In this document: piece by piece, positions 24,374-34,121 of the stretch | Numbering within the stretch: position 1 is the stretch's first letter | Layout of the letters: each line of letters opens with the position of its first letter | Assembly (NCBI GenBank): GCA_022509145.1 | Contig: JAFLTX010000004.1 | Location: 1-56,270 of the forward strand | Length of the DNA stretch: 56,270 nucleotides | Reading direction: 5' to 3' | Source of the DNA: Muribaculaceae bacterium | Lineage (GTDB): Bacteria; Bacteroidota; Bacteroidia; Bacteroidales; Muribaculaceae | Notes under the pieces: generated by a model | Databases searched by the model: none | What the model was told of the DNA's origin: nothing | What the model saw: only the letters and a program-made list of their open reading frames with translations | Position numbers and translations under genes: made by a program

Positions 24374-26782
24374 CTAAATCTCGATTGTGAGATGGAGGTT
24401 GAACTGACGCCGCGTGAGGTAGTTGGGAACGGCATACTGGATGTCGTTGACGTCGGTTACCCAATAGTATGAGCTGACGTTGGAGATGTCGAACAAGTTG
24501 AAGACATCGAATGCCACCGTGATATTCTTGAAATGGCGCCAGAAATTAAACGGACGCACACCATCCTTGGAGTAACCCACAAGCTGATAGCTCAAACCGA
24601 TATCCACCCTCTTATAGGCCGGCGCGCGGAAGTAAGACTTGTCACGGCTTACGCGCGGAGCAGTCATAGTGAGGCCGTCGGAGAAGATGCCCCGCAGAGC
24701 AAATTTAAGGCGCGGGAGCTTGGGGAAATAGTCGGTGAAATATAATCCGACGGAGTAGCGCTGATCGCTCGGGAGAGGCACATTCTTCCCGTTGAGAGTC
24801 TGGTTGGTCTTCATCAGAGAGAACGTGATCCACGAGTCGGTTCCTTCCACAAACTGCCCGAAAAGCTTGAGGTCGAGGCCCATTATATACCCCTTAGAGT
24901 CGTTGACGCCTGAGTAGTTGATTTTCAGGTTGTCGTATTCATAAGAGATGAGACGCGCCAGATTCTTGTAGTAGGCTTCGCCCGTAAGCTTGAAAGGACG
25001 GTTCATCATACGGAAAGTATAGTCCGCACCGAGCACAAACTGAATGCTACGCGGCGATTTGATCTTATTGTTGAGCACGATGTAGCCGTTGCCGTACTCA
25101 TCCTCGCGGGCCTCGCGATACTCCTTGTAGAAAGGCGACTGATAATAGACGCCGGCGGCAATTCGGTACGTCCAGCGGTTGAAATTGATGGGAGAGATGC
25201 TGAAATTTACCCTCGGCGACACAAGAAACTCCTTGTTGAAGCTCCAGTAGGAGAAGCGCAGGCCTCCGTTGAGGGTCATATAAGCGTGGGAATTACTCAG
25301 ATAGACGGCATCCTCGAGGTAGAAAGCCAAACGATTTGTGGAAATGTCCTGGCGCGAGGAGAGATTATAAATAAGGTGCACGCCCTCGGGCAATGTGGGG
25401 AGCGAGTATCCGGCCGAATCGCGCCACTCCCACTCCTTGGTGCGGTCTCTGAAGCTCTCGTGTTGAAAAGAGAGCCCGTAGGAGAAATTGTTGCTCCTGA
25501 CGGCCGAGGTTCCCTTCAGCGCAAACTGCACCACACTGGCTCTCAGGCGGTTGCGGGAGTGTTCCATATATTTGCCCACGCCGAGCTCGCCACCTATCCC
25601 CTCTTCGCCACCCGTTCCGGCCTGATCGAGCCAATATTCGCCGGAGATGTCATAGCTCACCAGCTCGTTGGTGAGGAAAGCAGAGATGCTCGCTCCGACA
25701 GTATTGGCGCGATTGATCTTGTAGGTGGCTGAGAACGTGCCGAAATAAGTCTCAAACTTATCCTTCTCCTCGCCGTCGAAATAGACCTTGAACGATTTCG
25801 TGTCGCTTGAGGTGCCGAAGCTTGTTTCCCGGTCAGCGGGTTTGAAGTTGTAATGATTGAGGGAGATGTTGCCCAAGAGATTGAAGCTCAACCGGTCGTT
25901 GGCCTTCAGATTGATATTGGTCTGGTAATCGAAATAGAGAGGGTCATATTCGCCTCTGGTCTCGAGAGAAGATAGAAGCGAATTGTTTTTCTTGAGCCGG
26001 AGGCCGTGCATCTGCGAGAACTTACCTGAGTTTTGGCCCAGATAGAGGGAGGCGCCCATAAGCGATGCACTGATACCTGCTTCAAAGGCTTCAGGCTCGC
26101 GATAGGTGATATCGAGGGCAGAAGACATCTTGTCGGAATAGCGTGCCGGAAAACCGCCGGTAGAGAACTTGATGTTGCCTACCAGGTCAGGGTTGATTAT
26201 TGAAAGCCCCTCCTGCTGACCGCTCCTCACGAGCTGAGGCCTGTAAACCTCCACCCCATTGATGTAGACCGAGTTTTCATCAAACGAACCGCCTCTCACC
26301 GAATATTGGGAGCTCATCTCGTTGGATGAATTCACGCCGGCCATAGTCTGCAACATAGCCTCCACCGACCCTCCGGAGACATCGGGGGATGTCTTGAGAT
26401 TGTCGGTTGTGAACTGCTGCATGCCGTTGATGTTGTCTCTGAACCCGACCACCTCCAATTCTTCAAGAATCTGGTCGTCGGAATACATCCTCACATTCAG
26501 CGTAACATCACCTTCCGGATTGAGGAGCTGGCGCTTCACCTCCTTGAACCCTATGCAGGAGAAGATGACGTCAATAGTATCTTTCGGCGCTATGGTGAAG
26601 GAATAAAGACCCTGAAGATCGGTAGACGTTCCGATGGCAGTCCCGGCCACTCTGACCGTAGCGAACTCAACGGGCTTATCTTCACCATCGACAACCTTAC
26701 CGGAGATCTTGACGTTCTCCGCGTGGAGCACGCCGCACAACAGCGAAAAAGCCAAAAGGAAAGCCGCTCGGAAAGTCTTCAT
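24374..26782 (-). CDS. TonB-dependent outer-membrane receptor with N-terminal carboxypeptidase-regulatory-like domain
   Basis: An 802-aa protein with a signal peptide (residues 1-21). A CarboxypepD_reg-like domain follows (about 22-105, KISGKVVDGEDKPVEFATV). The plug domain (about 115-230) contains MLQTMAGVNSSNE and YSVRGGSFDENSVYINGVE. A 22-strand-type barrel runs to the end (FNLHLTIEI). There is no SusD partner, so this is not a glycan-utilisation pair; such receptors often import metal complexes or other small ligands. The substrate is unknown. I chose the ATG at 26782 because it starts the signal peptide. A terminator-like hairpin lies just upstream (26796-26826), which isolates this gene from the M3 peptidase or attenuates it. 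Confidence 0.93.
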   Translation of the reverse strand: MKTFRAAFLLAFSLLCGVLHAENVKISGKVVDGEDKPVEFATVRVAGTAIGTSTDLQGLYSFTIAPKDTIDVIFSCIGFKEVKRQLLNPEGDVTLNVRMYSDDQILEELEVVGFRDNINGMQQFTTDNLKTSPDVSGGSVEAMLQTMAGVNSSNEMSSQYSVRGGSFDENSVYINGVEVYRPQLVRSGQQEGLSIINPDLVGNIKFSTGGFPARYSDKMSSALDITYREPEAFEAGISASLMGASLYLGQNSGKFSQMHGLRLKKNNSLLSSLETRGEYDPLYFDYQTNINLKANDRLSFNLLGNISLNHYNFKPADRETSFGTSSDTKSFKVYFDGEEKDKFETYFGTFSATYKINRANTVGASISAFLTNELVSYDISGEYWLDQAGTGGEEGIGGELGVGKYMEHSRNRLRASVVQFALKGTSAVRSNNFSYGLSFQHESFRDRTKEWEWRDSAGYSLPTLPEGVHLIYNLSSRQDISTNRLAFYLEDAVYLSNSHAYMTLNGGLRFSYWSFNKEFLVSPRVNFSISPINFNRWTYRIAAGVYYQSPFYKEYREAREDEYGNGYIVLNNKIKSPRSIQFVLGADYTFRMMNRPFKLTGEAYYKNLARLISYEYDNLKINYSGVNDSKGYIMGLDLKLFGQFVEGTDSWITFSLMKTNQTLNGKNVPLPSDQRYSVGLYFTDYFPKLPRLKFALRGIFSDGLTMTAPRVSRDKSYFRAPAYKRVDIGLSYQLVGYSKDGVRPFNFWRHFKNITVAFDVFNLFDISNVSSYYWVTDVNDIQYAVPNYLTRRQFNLHLTIEI

Positions 26783-26795
26783 ATCTAAATAAACG

Positions 26796-26826
26796 AAAAA
26801 ACCTGACACTTAGTGTCAGATTTTTT
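26796..26826 (-). terminator. Bidirectional terminator-like hairpin between M3 peptidase and TonB receptor genes
   Basis: A perfect 7-bp stem CTGACAC / GTGTCAG with a 3-nt loop (26803-26819) is flanked by a T run on either strand: TTTTTT at 26821-26826 on plus, and six A at 26796-26801 that read as T on minus. On the minus strand it follows the M3 peptidase stop by about 30 bases and ends only about 14 bases before the receptor start codon. Confidence 0.8.
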
Positions 26827-26848
26827 CTATGATCGGGAAATTGACCTT

Positions 26849-28987
26849 TTACTTGATGATGCCGTCTCTCTGGAGGAGAGCTTTTGAATCGGGGGCTTTG
26901 CCGCGGAACTCGATATAGAGCTCCATCGGGTCGCGGGTGCCACCCTGCTGCATCATGTGGCGGAACTTGCGTGCCGTCGCCTTGTCGAAGATGCCATGCT
27001 CCTTGAAGGCAGCGAACGCATCGGCGTCAAGTTCTTCGCTCCACTTGTAGCCATAATAACCGGCTGCATAGCCACCGGAGAACACATGGCCGAAAGAAGG
27101 TGAGAAAAGACAACCGTCAACGGGATCGAAGATCATCACCGGAGCCATGGCCACTACCTCAAAGTCAGCAACGTCGGCGGAAGCGCGGAGGGGTTCGTCG
27201 ATGGTGTAGTAGGCCATATCGAGGAAGCCGTAACCGAGCTGACGCATGCAATTGTAGGCAGCGCCGTAGCGAGAGGCGTTGATGAAGTTGTCGAGCAGCT
27301 TCTTGGGCATCTTCTTACCGGTCTTGTAGTGCTTGGCAAACCCGTCGAGGTATTGCTTCTCGGTGAGGAAGTTTTCGTTGAACTGCGAAAAGAGCTCCAC
27401 GAAATCATGGTAAACGTGGGTGCCGCTGAGCGAAGTGTATTTGGCTTCTGAAGAGAGGCCGTGAAGAGCGTGGCCGAACTCGTGGAGGAAAGTCTCAACC
27501 TCGTAGGGGTTCAGCAGAACTGCCTCATTCCCCACCGGCTTCGAGAAGTTGGTCACGATAGAGATAAGCGGAAGCACCTTGGAGCCGTCTTCGTTTTTCT
27601 TTTCGGAGCGATATTCCGTCATCCAGGCGCCCGGGGCTTTGCCGGGACGATAGAAGAAGTCGGCGTAGAGCACACCGAGCACGTCGCCTTCGGGAGCGTA
27701 TACCTCAAACACCTTTACATCGGGGTGATAGCCGGGGATATCCTTGGTTTCCTTAAACTTGTAGCCGTAGAGCTTCGTGGCGAGGCCGAGCACGCCGTCG
27801 ATGGTGTTGTTGAGCTCGAAATAAGGCTTCATGTCTTCATCGTTGAAGGAGTAGAGCGAGTTTTTATATTTGTCGCTCCAATACGAGTAGTCCCAAGGCA
27901 TGAGGATAAATTCGCTGTCGCCGGTCTGCTGACGGGCGAAATTCTGCACTGCTTCCATCTCCTTCTCCATCGCGGGGGCATAGTTCTCGCGGAGCTCGTT
28001 GAGCATCTTGTAGACGTTTTCGGGATTGCCGGCCATTGTGCGCTGCAGCTGATATTCTGCGAAGTTTTTCTTACCCATCAGCTTGGCGATCTCGAGGCGA
28101 ATGTTGGCAATGTCTTTAAGGAGCTGGGTATTGTCGTAGGGGCCTCCGACGTTGCGCGAGTAGTAGAGCTCATGCATTTTCTTTCTCAGCTCGCGGTTGT
28201 CGGCATATTTCAAGAAAGGATTTACGGAGGGGTAATACACGGTGAATACGTAGAGGCTTCCGTCGTCTTCCTTCCCTTCGTCGGCAAGATATTGAGCGGC
28301 TTCCTGGCGGGCAGCAGCCACTACGCTTTCGGGAAGACCCGAGAGCTGGTCGGCGGTGAGCCAAAGGCGCTTGTCGGGATTCTTCATCTCGTTGGTCAGG
28401 TTTTGCGAGAAACGCAAAGTGAGGTCGGAGAGCTCCTTCGCCAGGCGGCGATATCTCTCGCGATCCTCTCCCTTGAGGTTGGCGCCGTTGTCGGCGAAGT
28501 TGAGATATGTCTCGGAGATAAGACGACGGTCTTCAGGAGTGAGACTCGTGTCTTTGTCCATGTTGTCGTATACGAATTTAACGCGCTCGAAGAGAGGCTC
28601 GTTAAGGATGATGTTGGTGTATTGCTCCGACATGAGCGGGGTGATTTCGGCCATTAGCTGCATCAGAGCCTCGTCGCCGGTGGCATGCTCGACGTTGCTG
28701 AGCACGTATTCGGCGCGTTGGAGAGTGCTGTCGCTGTTTTCGAGGGGAACGATGGTGTTCTCGAAAGTGGGGAGACTGCGCTGGTTAACGATGGCGGCGA
28801 TAGCCTCGTTCTGCTGACGTATACCCTCGTCGATAGCCTCGCGATAATCAGAAAGTTGGATTTTGTCGAAGGGCACGGCTGCGTAAGGGAGCGTGGAAGG
28901 CTCGAGCAGCGGATTTTTCCTTTCGGCAGAGATAGAGCCTGAGGTCAAAGCCAATGCTGTCATAGCTGTTATAACGTATTTATTCAT
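26849..28987 (-). CDS. M3-family zinc metallopeptidase (peptidyl-dipeptidase Dcp / oligopeptidase A-like)
   Basis: A 712-aa thimet-type peptidase that cleaves short peptides. The zinc motif HEFGH is at residues 502-506, with the downstream glutamate in the typical FVELFSQFNENF segment. The C-terminal Y-rich segment GGYAAGYYGYKWSEELDADAF (quoted in part: GYAAGYYGYKWSE) is the family's substrate-binding signature. A signal peptide is likely (residues 1-21, ending SISAE), so it acts in the periplasm or as a lipid-free exported enzyme. It sits between the M16 peptidase and the TonB receptor on the same strand. Confidence 0.94.
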   Translation of the reverse strand: MNKYVITAMTALALTSGSISAERKNPLLEPSTLPYAAVPFDKIQLSDYREAIDEGIRQQNEAIAAIVNQRSLPTFENTIVPLENSDSTLQRAEYVLSNVEHATGDEALMQLMAEITPLMSEQYTNIILNEPLFERVKFVYDNMDKDTSLTPEDRRLISETYLNFADNGANLKGEDRERYRRLAKELSDLTLRFSQNLTNEMKNPDKRLWLTADQLSGLPESVVAAARQEAAQYLADEGKEDDGSLYVFTVYYPSVNPFLKYADNRELRKKMHELYYSRNVGGPYDNTQLLKDIANIRLEIAKLMGKKNFAEYQLQRTMAGNPENVYKMLNELRENYAPAMEKEMEAVQNFARQQTGDSEFILMPWDYSYWSDKYKNSLYSFNDEDMKPYFELNNTIDGVLGLATKLYGYKFKETKDIPGYHPDVKVFEVYAPEGDVLGVLYADFFYRPGKAPGAWMTEYRSEKKNEDGSKVLPLISIVTNFSKPVGNEAVLLNPYEVETFLHEFGHALHGLSSEAKYTSLSGTHVYHDFVELFSQFNENFLTEKQYLDGFAKHYKTGKKMPKKLLDNFINASRYGAAYNCMRQLGYGFLDMAYYTIDEPLRASADVADFEVVAMAPVMIFDPVDGCLFSPSFGHVFSGGYAAGYYGYKWSEELDADAFAAFKEHGIFDKATARKFRHMMQQGGTRDPMELYIEFRGKAPDSKALLQRDGIIK

Positions 28988-29013
28988 ATTCCGAAAAATT
29001 AAAAGTAGTTCAA

Positions 29014-29041
29014 GCCCCCGCGCCTTTCAGACGCAGGGGGC
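29014..29041 (-). terminator. Stem-loop between M16 and M3 peptidase genes, possible terminator
   Basis: GCCCCC-GCG pairs with CGC-A-GGGGGC (one bulged A) around a 9-nt loop. It follows the M16 stop by about 14 bases on the minus strand. The T tract after it is poor (CTTGAACTACTTTT), so it may be a weak terminator or an mRNA-stabilising hairpin. The M3 start codon lies 27 bases beyond. Confidence 0.5.
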
Positions 29042-29054
29042 CTGCATAAAAGAT

Positions 29055-31853
29055 TTATTTTGCCACACCTACGATTTCAACCTGATTCTGGCCGTTGTAG
29101 AGCGTCTTCAGGAAGTTGTTGAATTCGTCAAGGGTGATAGATTCGATTACCTCCTTGCGACCTGAGAGGAAGTTGAAACCTCTTTCGGCAAAGTAGAGGG
29201 CATCGAGCCAGAAGCTGTTGTCGCGCACGTCTGTGTCGTAGCTGTTGAGCTGGGCGCCGCGCACCTGGTTGAAGTTCTCCAGAGAGGTGCCTTCCTGGAG
29301 GAGCTTATTGAAGTCGGCGTTGGCCCTGTCGATGATGGGCTGCTTCATCTCTTCGTTGGTGATGATGTTCCAATTGAGATTCCAGGTGGAGTTGTAAGTG
29401 TTGTAATAAGCACGAACGGAGGGGCTGTAGGTACCGCTCATCTCCTCGCGCAAACTTTCGAGGAACATCTTGCCGAGCAATTCGCCCATCATCTCGATCA
29501 TCACGTCGTTTTTAATAGAATAAGGCAAACCTTTCTGCCAGATTGAATTATAGATGTAGACAGCGGGATTTTGCGACGGAATATCGAACGTCACAACATC
29601 CTTTCCGCCAATCGGGGTGTCGGATTCGAGCTGCATCGGAGCGCCGAGCTTTTTGCCTGTAGACGGAAGAGTGGCCACATATTGCTTGAGCAGCGGCAGA
29701 AGCGTCTTCTCATCCACGTTGCCGACAATAAACAATGTGTAGTCGGCGGCATTCTTGAGGCTTGCATGATAGAGGTCGAGCACTCGGGCGTAATCCATGG
29801 CTTCAATATCTTCAATAGACATCGGATAAAGCGCGGGCGAATGCGGGTAGAGCACCTTAGTGCGGTTGACGCGGAATATATATTCCGGATTGTTCTGCTG
29901 GTTGGAGAGCAGACCTTTGAGCTGGCCTACGGTAGCGTTGAAAATCTCCGGATTGGCCGTCACGTCGGTAAAGGAAGCGTAGAGGAGTTCGAAGAGAGAC
30001 TGCACGTCTTTCACCGTGGAGCTGCCGTTGAAGTAATTGTTGTTGTTACCGGCATGGTAGGTCAGGCTCACCTTCTTCCCTGCCAGATACTTGTTGAGCT
30101 GGTTGGGATCGTAGGGACCGATGTTAGAAACCTCGATTGCCAGGTCGAGACCTTTTACGTTGGCAGCCTCCGAAGCGGGATAAGAAACCTTACCGCCGGG
30201 CTTGAGCATGTTGATGAGGATCTCGTCGTTGGCGAAGTCGGTGGGTTTCACCACTACCCTCACGCCATTGGAAAGGACGTATTCCTTGGTGCCGAGCTCG
30301 GCGTTCTCCTTGGTAGATTTCACCTTGCCGGGCTTGGGGAGCTTGGCCACGAGGGGATCTGAAAGCACGTCGTCTACATAAGGCTCGTAATCGGCGTTGA
30401 TAATGTTGCTGAGAGCTGTGAGCATCTCATTTTCCGACGGGATGTTGAGCTCCAATGTAGTGGGTTGAGTCACCGTGATGGCAACGTTGTCCAAATGGAG
30501 GAGTGAGGCAGCCAGCTCGTTGAGGGGTTGCTCGGGGAAAGTCGGGAGCAATTCGCTGAGCGCGCCATACTCGAATTCCACGCCGGGAGCCGGATCGTTG
30601 CTGATGAAGTGAGAGATGAGCTCACGACCGAGGTTTTCGCTGTTGGTTTTATCTCTTTCGTTGTAAAGAGCCTGATAAGTTGCGAGGAGCTCGTCTCTTA
30701 CACGTTGCACCTCGGTGCCCATGAATCCGGTCTTGCAGGCGCGGGCCACGATACCCATCGCTGCGGCATAAGCACTCTGATAGTTGTCTTTGGGCACTAC
30801 GATTACCGTCATCGAACCTTCCTGGTCGGTAACCAGGAACTGACCTATCGACACGCTTGCAAACGAATAGGGACACTCGGGATTCTTCGAATACTCGATG
30901 AGACGGTTGTTGATCATCTTCGAAACGAGCGTCTGCATCACGTAATCTTGCAAATAGCTCATCACCGTGTTGCGATATTTCACCGGTGTGCGCTCAAAAC
31001 GGAAGTAAGTGTCGATGCGGGGCATGCGGAGCTCCGGATCTTGGAAGGTTACGTAGCGCGGAGAGTCGTATTTACTGATTGTGGGATAGATGCGTTCGGC
31101 AGCATTCTCGGGCATAGGAATTTCCGAGAAAAGGGCAATTACCTTCTGCTCCATCTCTTTGGCGTCGAAGTCGCCGACCACGATGATGCCCTGAAGGTCG
31201 GGGCGATACCATTTCTTATAGTAATCGCGGATAGCCTGCGGGGGAAAGTTTCTGATCACTTCCATTGAACCGATTGGCATCTGACGATACTGGTATTCTT
31301 CATAAAGCTGGGGCAGCAAAGCGGTGAGCATACGGGAGTCGGCGTCGTTGCGCATAGTGTATTCACCCTGAATCACTCCCCTTTCGGCATCGATTTCGTC
31401 TTCTTCAAGGAGGATCGAGCCGCTCCAGTCGTAGAGCACGAGGAGGACACTGTCCATAAGCGCCTGATCGTTGGTGGGGACATTGTTGATGTTGTATACA
31501 GTCTCGTCAAACGAAGTGTATGCATTGATGTCTGACCCGAATCTGATACCCTTACCCTGGAGGTAGTTGAGCATATCCTTGCCGGGGAAATGGGCGGTGC
31601 CGTTGAAGGCCATATGCTCGAGGAAGTGAGCCAGACCAAACTGTTCGGGGGTCTCGAGCGAGGAGCCCACCTTCTGCGCTATGTAGAAGTTAGCACGGTT
31701 TTTGGGTTCTTCGTTGTGAAGAATGTAATAGTTCAAACCGTTTTTGAGGGTGCCGTGGAGCACGTCGGGGTTGAGGGGCAGCTCCATGTTGCCCTGGGCC
31801 CTGGCTGACAGCAATCCCGCCAAAAGCGAGAACATCAAGATTAATTTTTTCAT
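29055..31853 (-). CDS. M16-family (insulinase/pitrilysin) zinc peptidase, two-domain
   Basis: A 932-aa exported peptidase with a signal peptide (about residues 1-20, ending SARAQ). The N-terminal catalytic domain carries the inverted zinc motif HFLEH (residues 76-80) and the distal glutamate in DEIDAERGVIQGEY. The C-terminal half (from about residue 500) is an inactive M16-like domain that encloses the substrate. Both halves are fused in one chain, as in pitrilysin. It probably degrades peptides in the periplasm. The M3 peptidase that follows on the same strand suggests a shared peptide-degradation role. Confidence 0.95.
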   Translation of the reverse strand: MKKLILMFSLLAGLLSARAQGNMELPLNPDVLHGTLKNGLNYYILHNEEPKNRANFYIAQKVGSSLETPEQFGLAHFLEHMAFNGTAHFPGKDMLNYLQGKGIRFGSDINAYTSFDETVYNINNVPTNDQALMDSVLLVLYDWSGSILLEEDEIDAERGVIQGEYTMRNDADSRMLTALLPQLYEEYQYRQMPIGSMEVIRNFPPQAIRDYYKKWYRPDLQGIIVVGDFDAKEMEQKVIALFSEIPMPENAAERIYPTISKYDSPRYVTFQDPELRMPRIDTYFRFERTPVKYRNTVMSYLQDYVMQTLVSKMINNRLIEYSKNPECPYSFASVSIGQFLVTDQEGSMTVIVVPKDNYQSAYAAAMGIVARACKTGFMGTEVQRVRDELLATYQALYNERDKTNSENLGRELISHFISNDPAPGVEFEYGALSELLPTFPEQPLNELAASLLHLDNVAITVTQPTTLELNIPSENEMLTALSNIINADYEPYVDDVLSDPLVAKLPKPGKVKSTKENAELGTKEYVLSNGVRVVVKPTDFANDEILINMLKPGGKVSYPASEAANVKGLDLAIEVSNIGPYDPNQLNKYLAGKKVSLTYHAGNNNNYFNGSSTVKDVQSLFELLYASFTDVTANPEIFNATVGQLKGLLSNQQNNPEYIFRVNRTKVLYPHSPALYPMSIEDIEAMDYARVLDLYHASLKNAADYTLFIVGNVDEKTLLPLLKQYVATLPSTGKKLGAPMQLESDTPIGGKDVVTFDIPSQNPAVYIYNSIWQKGLPYSIKNDVMIEMMGELLGKMFLESLREEMSGTYSPSVRAYYNTYNSTWNLNWNIITNEEMKQPIIDRANADFNKLLQEGTSLENFNQVRGAQLNSYDTDVRDNSFWLDALYFAERGFNFLSGRKEVIESITLDEFNNFLKTLYNGQNQVEIVGVAK

Positions 31854-31924
31854 ATCAGTTGGTATTAGTTGTTTATTCTGTTTTCAGTATTTCGGCAACC
31901 GGAAAAATGGCTGCCGGTTTTGAT

Positions 31925-32473
31925 TCAACGCTTGATGACGATGGTAGTGCTCTCGGTAATCACGAAGTCCATCGGGATATCGTGTTCTTCCGAGGGAAGC
32001 TCGTCCATAAGCTGAAACTCATAGGCGATTCCGATCTTGGTGGCCTTTGAGTCGGCCAGAAGCCGGTCGTAGAACCCCTTCCCTCTTCCGAGCCTGCGGC
32101 CTTTTTTATCAAAAGCAACGCCGGGTACGATTATAAGCTCCATCTCCTCTACGGGGTGGAGTTCGTCACCTTTCGGCTCCTCTATATGGAAAGAGCCGAT
32201 CTCGAGACGCGACTCGTCATAGGGAAGCAACTCGAGGTTGACACCGTTGACTCTCGGGAGGAAGAACCTCTTGCGGTCTTTCCACTTGCGGAGGAAAGAG
32301 CGGGTGTCGAGCTCGTCGGGGAGGGAATGATAAAGCAGAATCTTCTCTGCGAGCTGAAACGCCGCGTTAGCCTCGAGACGGTCGAAAACCGACTGCGCGG
32401 CCGACACTTTCTCGGCCTCGTCGAGCATCAATTTCAGACGTTTAATTCTCTCTCTTACTTCTGACTTCAGCAT
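31925..32473 (-). CDS. 5-formyltetrahydrofolate cyclo-ligase
   Basis: A 182-aa cytosolic enzyme converting 5-formyl-THF to 5,10-methenyl-THF with ATP, which recycles a folate storage form. The C-terminal signature GRRLGRGKGFYDRLL (about residues 125-140) holds the ATP-binding Gly/Arg/Lys residues. The N-terminal RIKRLKLMLDEAEK is the usual opening. Length is typical. It follows the S41 peptidase by 25 bases and precedes the M16 peptidase by about 70, all on the minus strand. Confidence 0.94.
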   Translation of the reverse strand: MLKSEVRERIKRLKLMLDEAEKVSAAQSVFDRLEANAAFQLAEKILLYHSLPDELDTRSFLRKWKDRKRFFLPRVNGVNLELLPYDESRLEIGSFHIEEPKGDELHPVEEMELIIVPGVAFDKKGRRLGRGKGFYDRLLADSKATKIGIAYEFQLMDELPSEEHDIPMDFVITESTTIVIKR

Positions 32474-32498
32474 TTACTGTATCTTAAGGTTAACTATA

Positions 32499-34121
32499 CT
32501 ATTTTTCGGGCCGGATCACGACCGGGGATTCTCCGTTTTTAAGAGCTCCCACGGCACGTGACACGGTGTTGTCGTTGTCGTTGAGCAGCTCTACGAAGAG
32601 ATTGTAGCCCACCACATCGCGGGCGATGACGGCCTTGAGCTGCTGCAGGATCAGATCCTCGCTCTGGCGGATGTAGTACCATCTCGCGGGCACACCCTTT
32701 GTAACGGCATAATCCACGAATCCCTGGAGGAGCACCTCGTCGCTCGGGAGGGCTTTCAGGTATTGCGCCTTCGTGGCGTTCGAGGGGATTTTTCCTCTGA
32801 GCTGGTCGGCCATCTTATATGCGTAATCACGGAGCATACCGCCGTTGGAGACGCTGATGTAATAGTTGGTGATGCCGGTGGAATCTTCGGGCACGAAGAA
32901 GTCGGGCATAATGCCTCCGCCGCCATAGACGGGGCGGCCCGTAGTGGTGGAATATTCCTTCGTCTTGTCGAGCTTGATGCTGTCGGCGCTGTAGAACTCT
33001 CCGTGGGCAAAGCGCTGGGAGAGGTCAAGGTCATATTTTCCGCCTTCGCCGAGTTTATATTCCTTTTGAATGGAGCGGCCGGAAGGAGTGTAATAGCGGG
33101 CGACGGTTAGACGGATGGCGGAGCTGTCGTTGAGAGGCAACTGATTCTGAACCAAACCTTTGCCAAAGGTACGACGGCCGATTACGAGACCTCGGTCGTT
33201 GTCTTGGATGGCGCCGGCGAAAATTTCAGAGGCCGAGGCGGAGAATTCGTCGGTCATCACCACTATCTCGCTGTTGAGGTAATGGCCGCGCCCGTTGCTA
33301 ATGGCATACGACTCATTTACAGGATTTTTCCCCTTGGTGTAGACGATCATCCTGTCGGGAGGCAGAAACTCGTTGATCATCATCACGGCCTGCTCGAGAT
33401 ATCCGCCCGAATTTCCTCTGAGGTCGATGACGAATTTTTTGGCGCCCTTCGCCTCGAGGTGTTGCAGAGCGTTCATGAATTCCTGATATGTGTTGCGTGC
33501 GAACTTGCTCACCTTTACGTATCCAATCTCGTCGGAAAGCATATATTTGGCGTCGACACTTGTCTGAGGCACGTCGCCACGCGTCACTGCAACCGCAATC
33601 GGAGCCTTGGCATTTCTACGCTTGATGGTGAGAGTGACTTTCGATCCTTTCTCCCCTCTCAGGTTGCGATAGACGTTTTCTGTGGTTGCAGCCGCGCCGG
33701 TAAGATCTACATCATTGGCTTTCAAAATCTTGTCGCCGGGCTGCAGGCCTACGGATTCTGCCGGACCTCCCGGAACAATCTCGATGATATTGACGGTGTC
33801 GGAAATGATTTGGAAGGAGACGCCTACCCCACTGAAGCTGCCTTCGAGCTCGTCGGTTACGGCCGCGAGGTCTTCGGCAGGAATGTAGACCGAATGGGGA
33901 TCGAGCTGGGAGAGAAGGCCCGAGAAAGTGCCCTCCATGATGGAATCGAGCGAAACGTCGTCGACGTATTCGTTCTCGATCAAGGCCATTATGGTGCGCA
34001 TCTTCTCCTCCTGTGGCGAGAGTTGACCGTTGTAGAAAACCTTACCCAGGAAGATGCCGCCCACCACGCCGATGGCGAGCACCAATGGAATTGAAGCAAG
34101 AATCAGCTTATTGTTTTTCAT
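32499..34121 (-). CDS. S41-family C-terminal processing peptidase
   Basis: A 540-aa membrane-anchored serine peptidase. An N-terminal transmembrane or uncleaved signal helix (about residues 6-26) is followed by a helical cap and a PDZ domain (about 90-170). The catalytic core has Ser296 in DEFSASASEIFAGA and Lys321 in RRTFGKGLVQ, a 25-residue spacing as in Prc/CtpA. A C-terminal extension of about 140 residues follows, common in Bacteroidota homologues. It would trim or degrade periplasmic proteins at their C termini. It overlaps the dCMP deaminase gene by 14 bases, so it is in the trxB-deaminase operon. Confidence 0.94.
   Translation of the reverse strand: MKNNKLILASIPLVLAIGVVGGIFLGKVFYNGQLSPQEEKMRTIMALIENEYVDDVSLDSIMEGTFSGLLSQLDPHSVYIPAEDLAAVTDELEGSFSGVGVSFQIISDTVNIIEIVPGGPAESVGLQPGDKILKANDVDLTGAAATTENVYRNLRGEKGSKVTLTIKRRNAKAPIAVAVTRGDVPQTSVDAKYMLSDEIGYVKVSKFARNTYQEFMNALQHLEAKGAKKFVIDLRGNSGGYLEQAVMMINEFLPPDRMIVYTKGKNPVNESYAISNGRGHYLNSEIVVMTDEFSASASEIFAGAIQDNDRGLVIGRRTFGKGLVQNQLPLNDSSAIRLTVARYYTPSGRSIQKEYKLGEGGKYDLDLSQRFAHGEFYSADSIKLDKTKEYSTTTGRPVYGGGGIMPDFFVPEDSTGITNYYISVSNGGMLRDYAYKMADQLRGKIPSNATKAQYLKALPSDEVLLQGFVDYAVTKGVPARWYYIRQSEDLILQQLKAVIARDVVGYNLFVELLNDNDNTVSRAVGALKNGESPVVIRPEK

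Noticed and set aside
27461-28657. 398-codon open frame opposite the M3 peptidase
   Set aside because: Same reasoning; the peptidase strand carries the HEFGH motif and a signal peptide.
31890-31925. Terminator after the M16 upstream region (AACCGG/CCGGTT)
   Set aside because: Short stem with competing pairings and no T run on the relevant strand.
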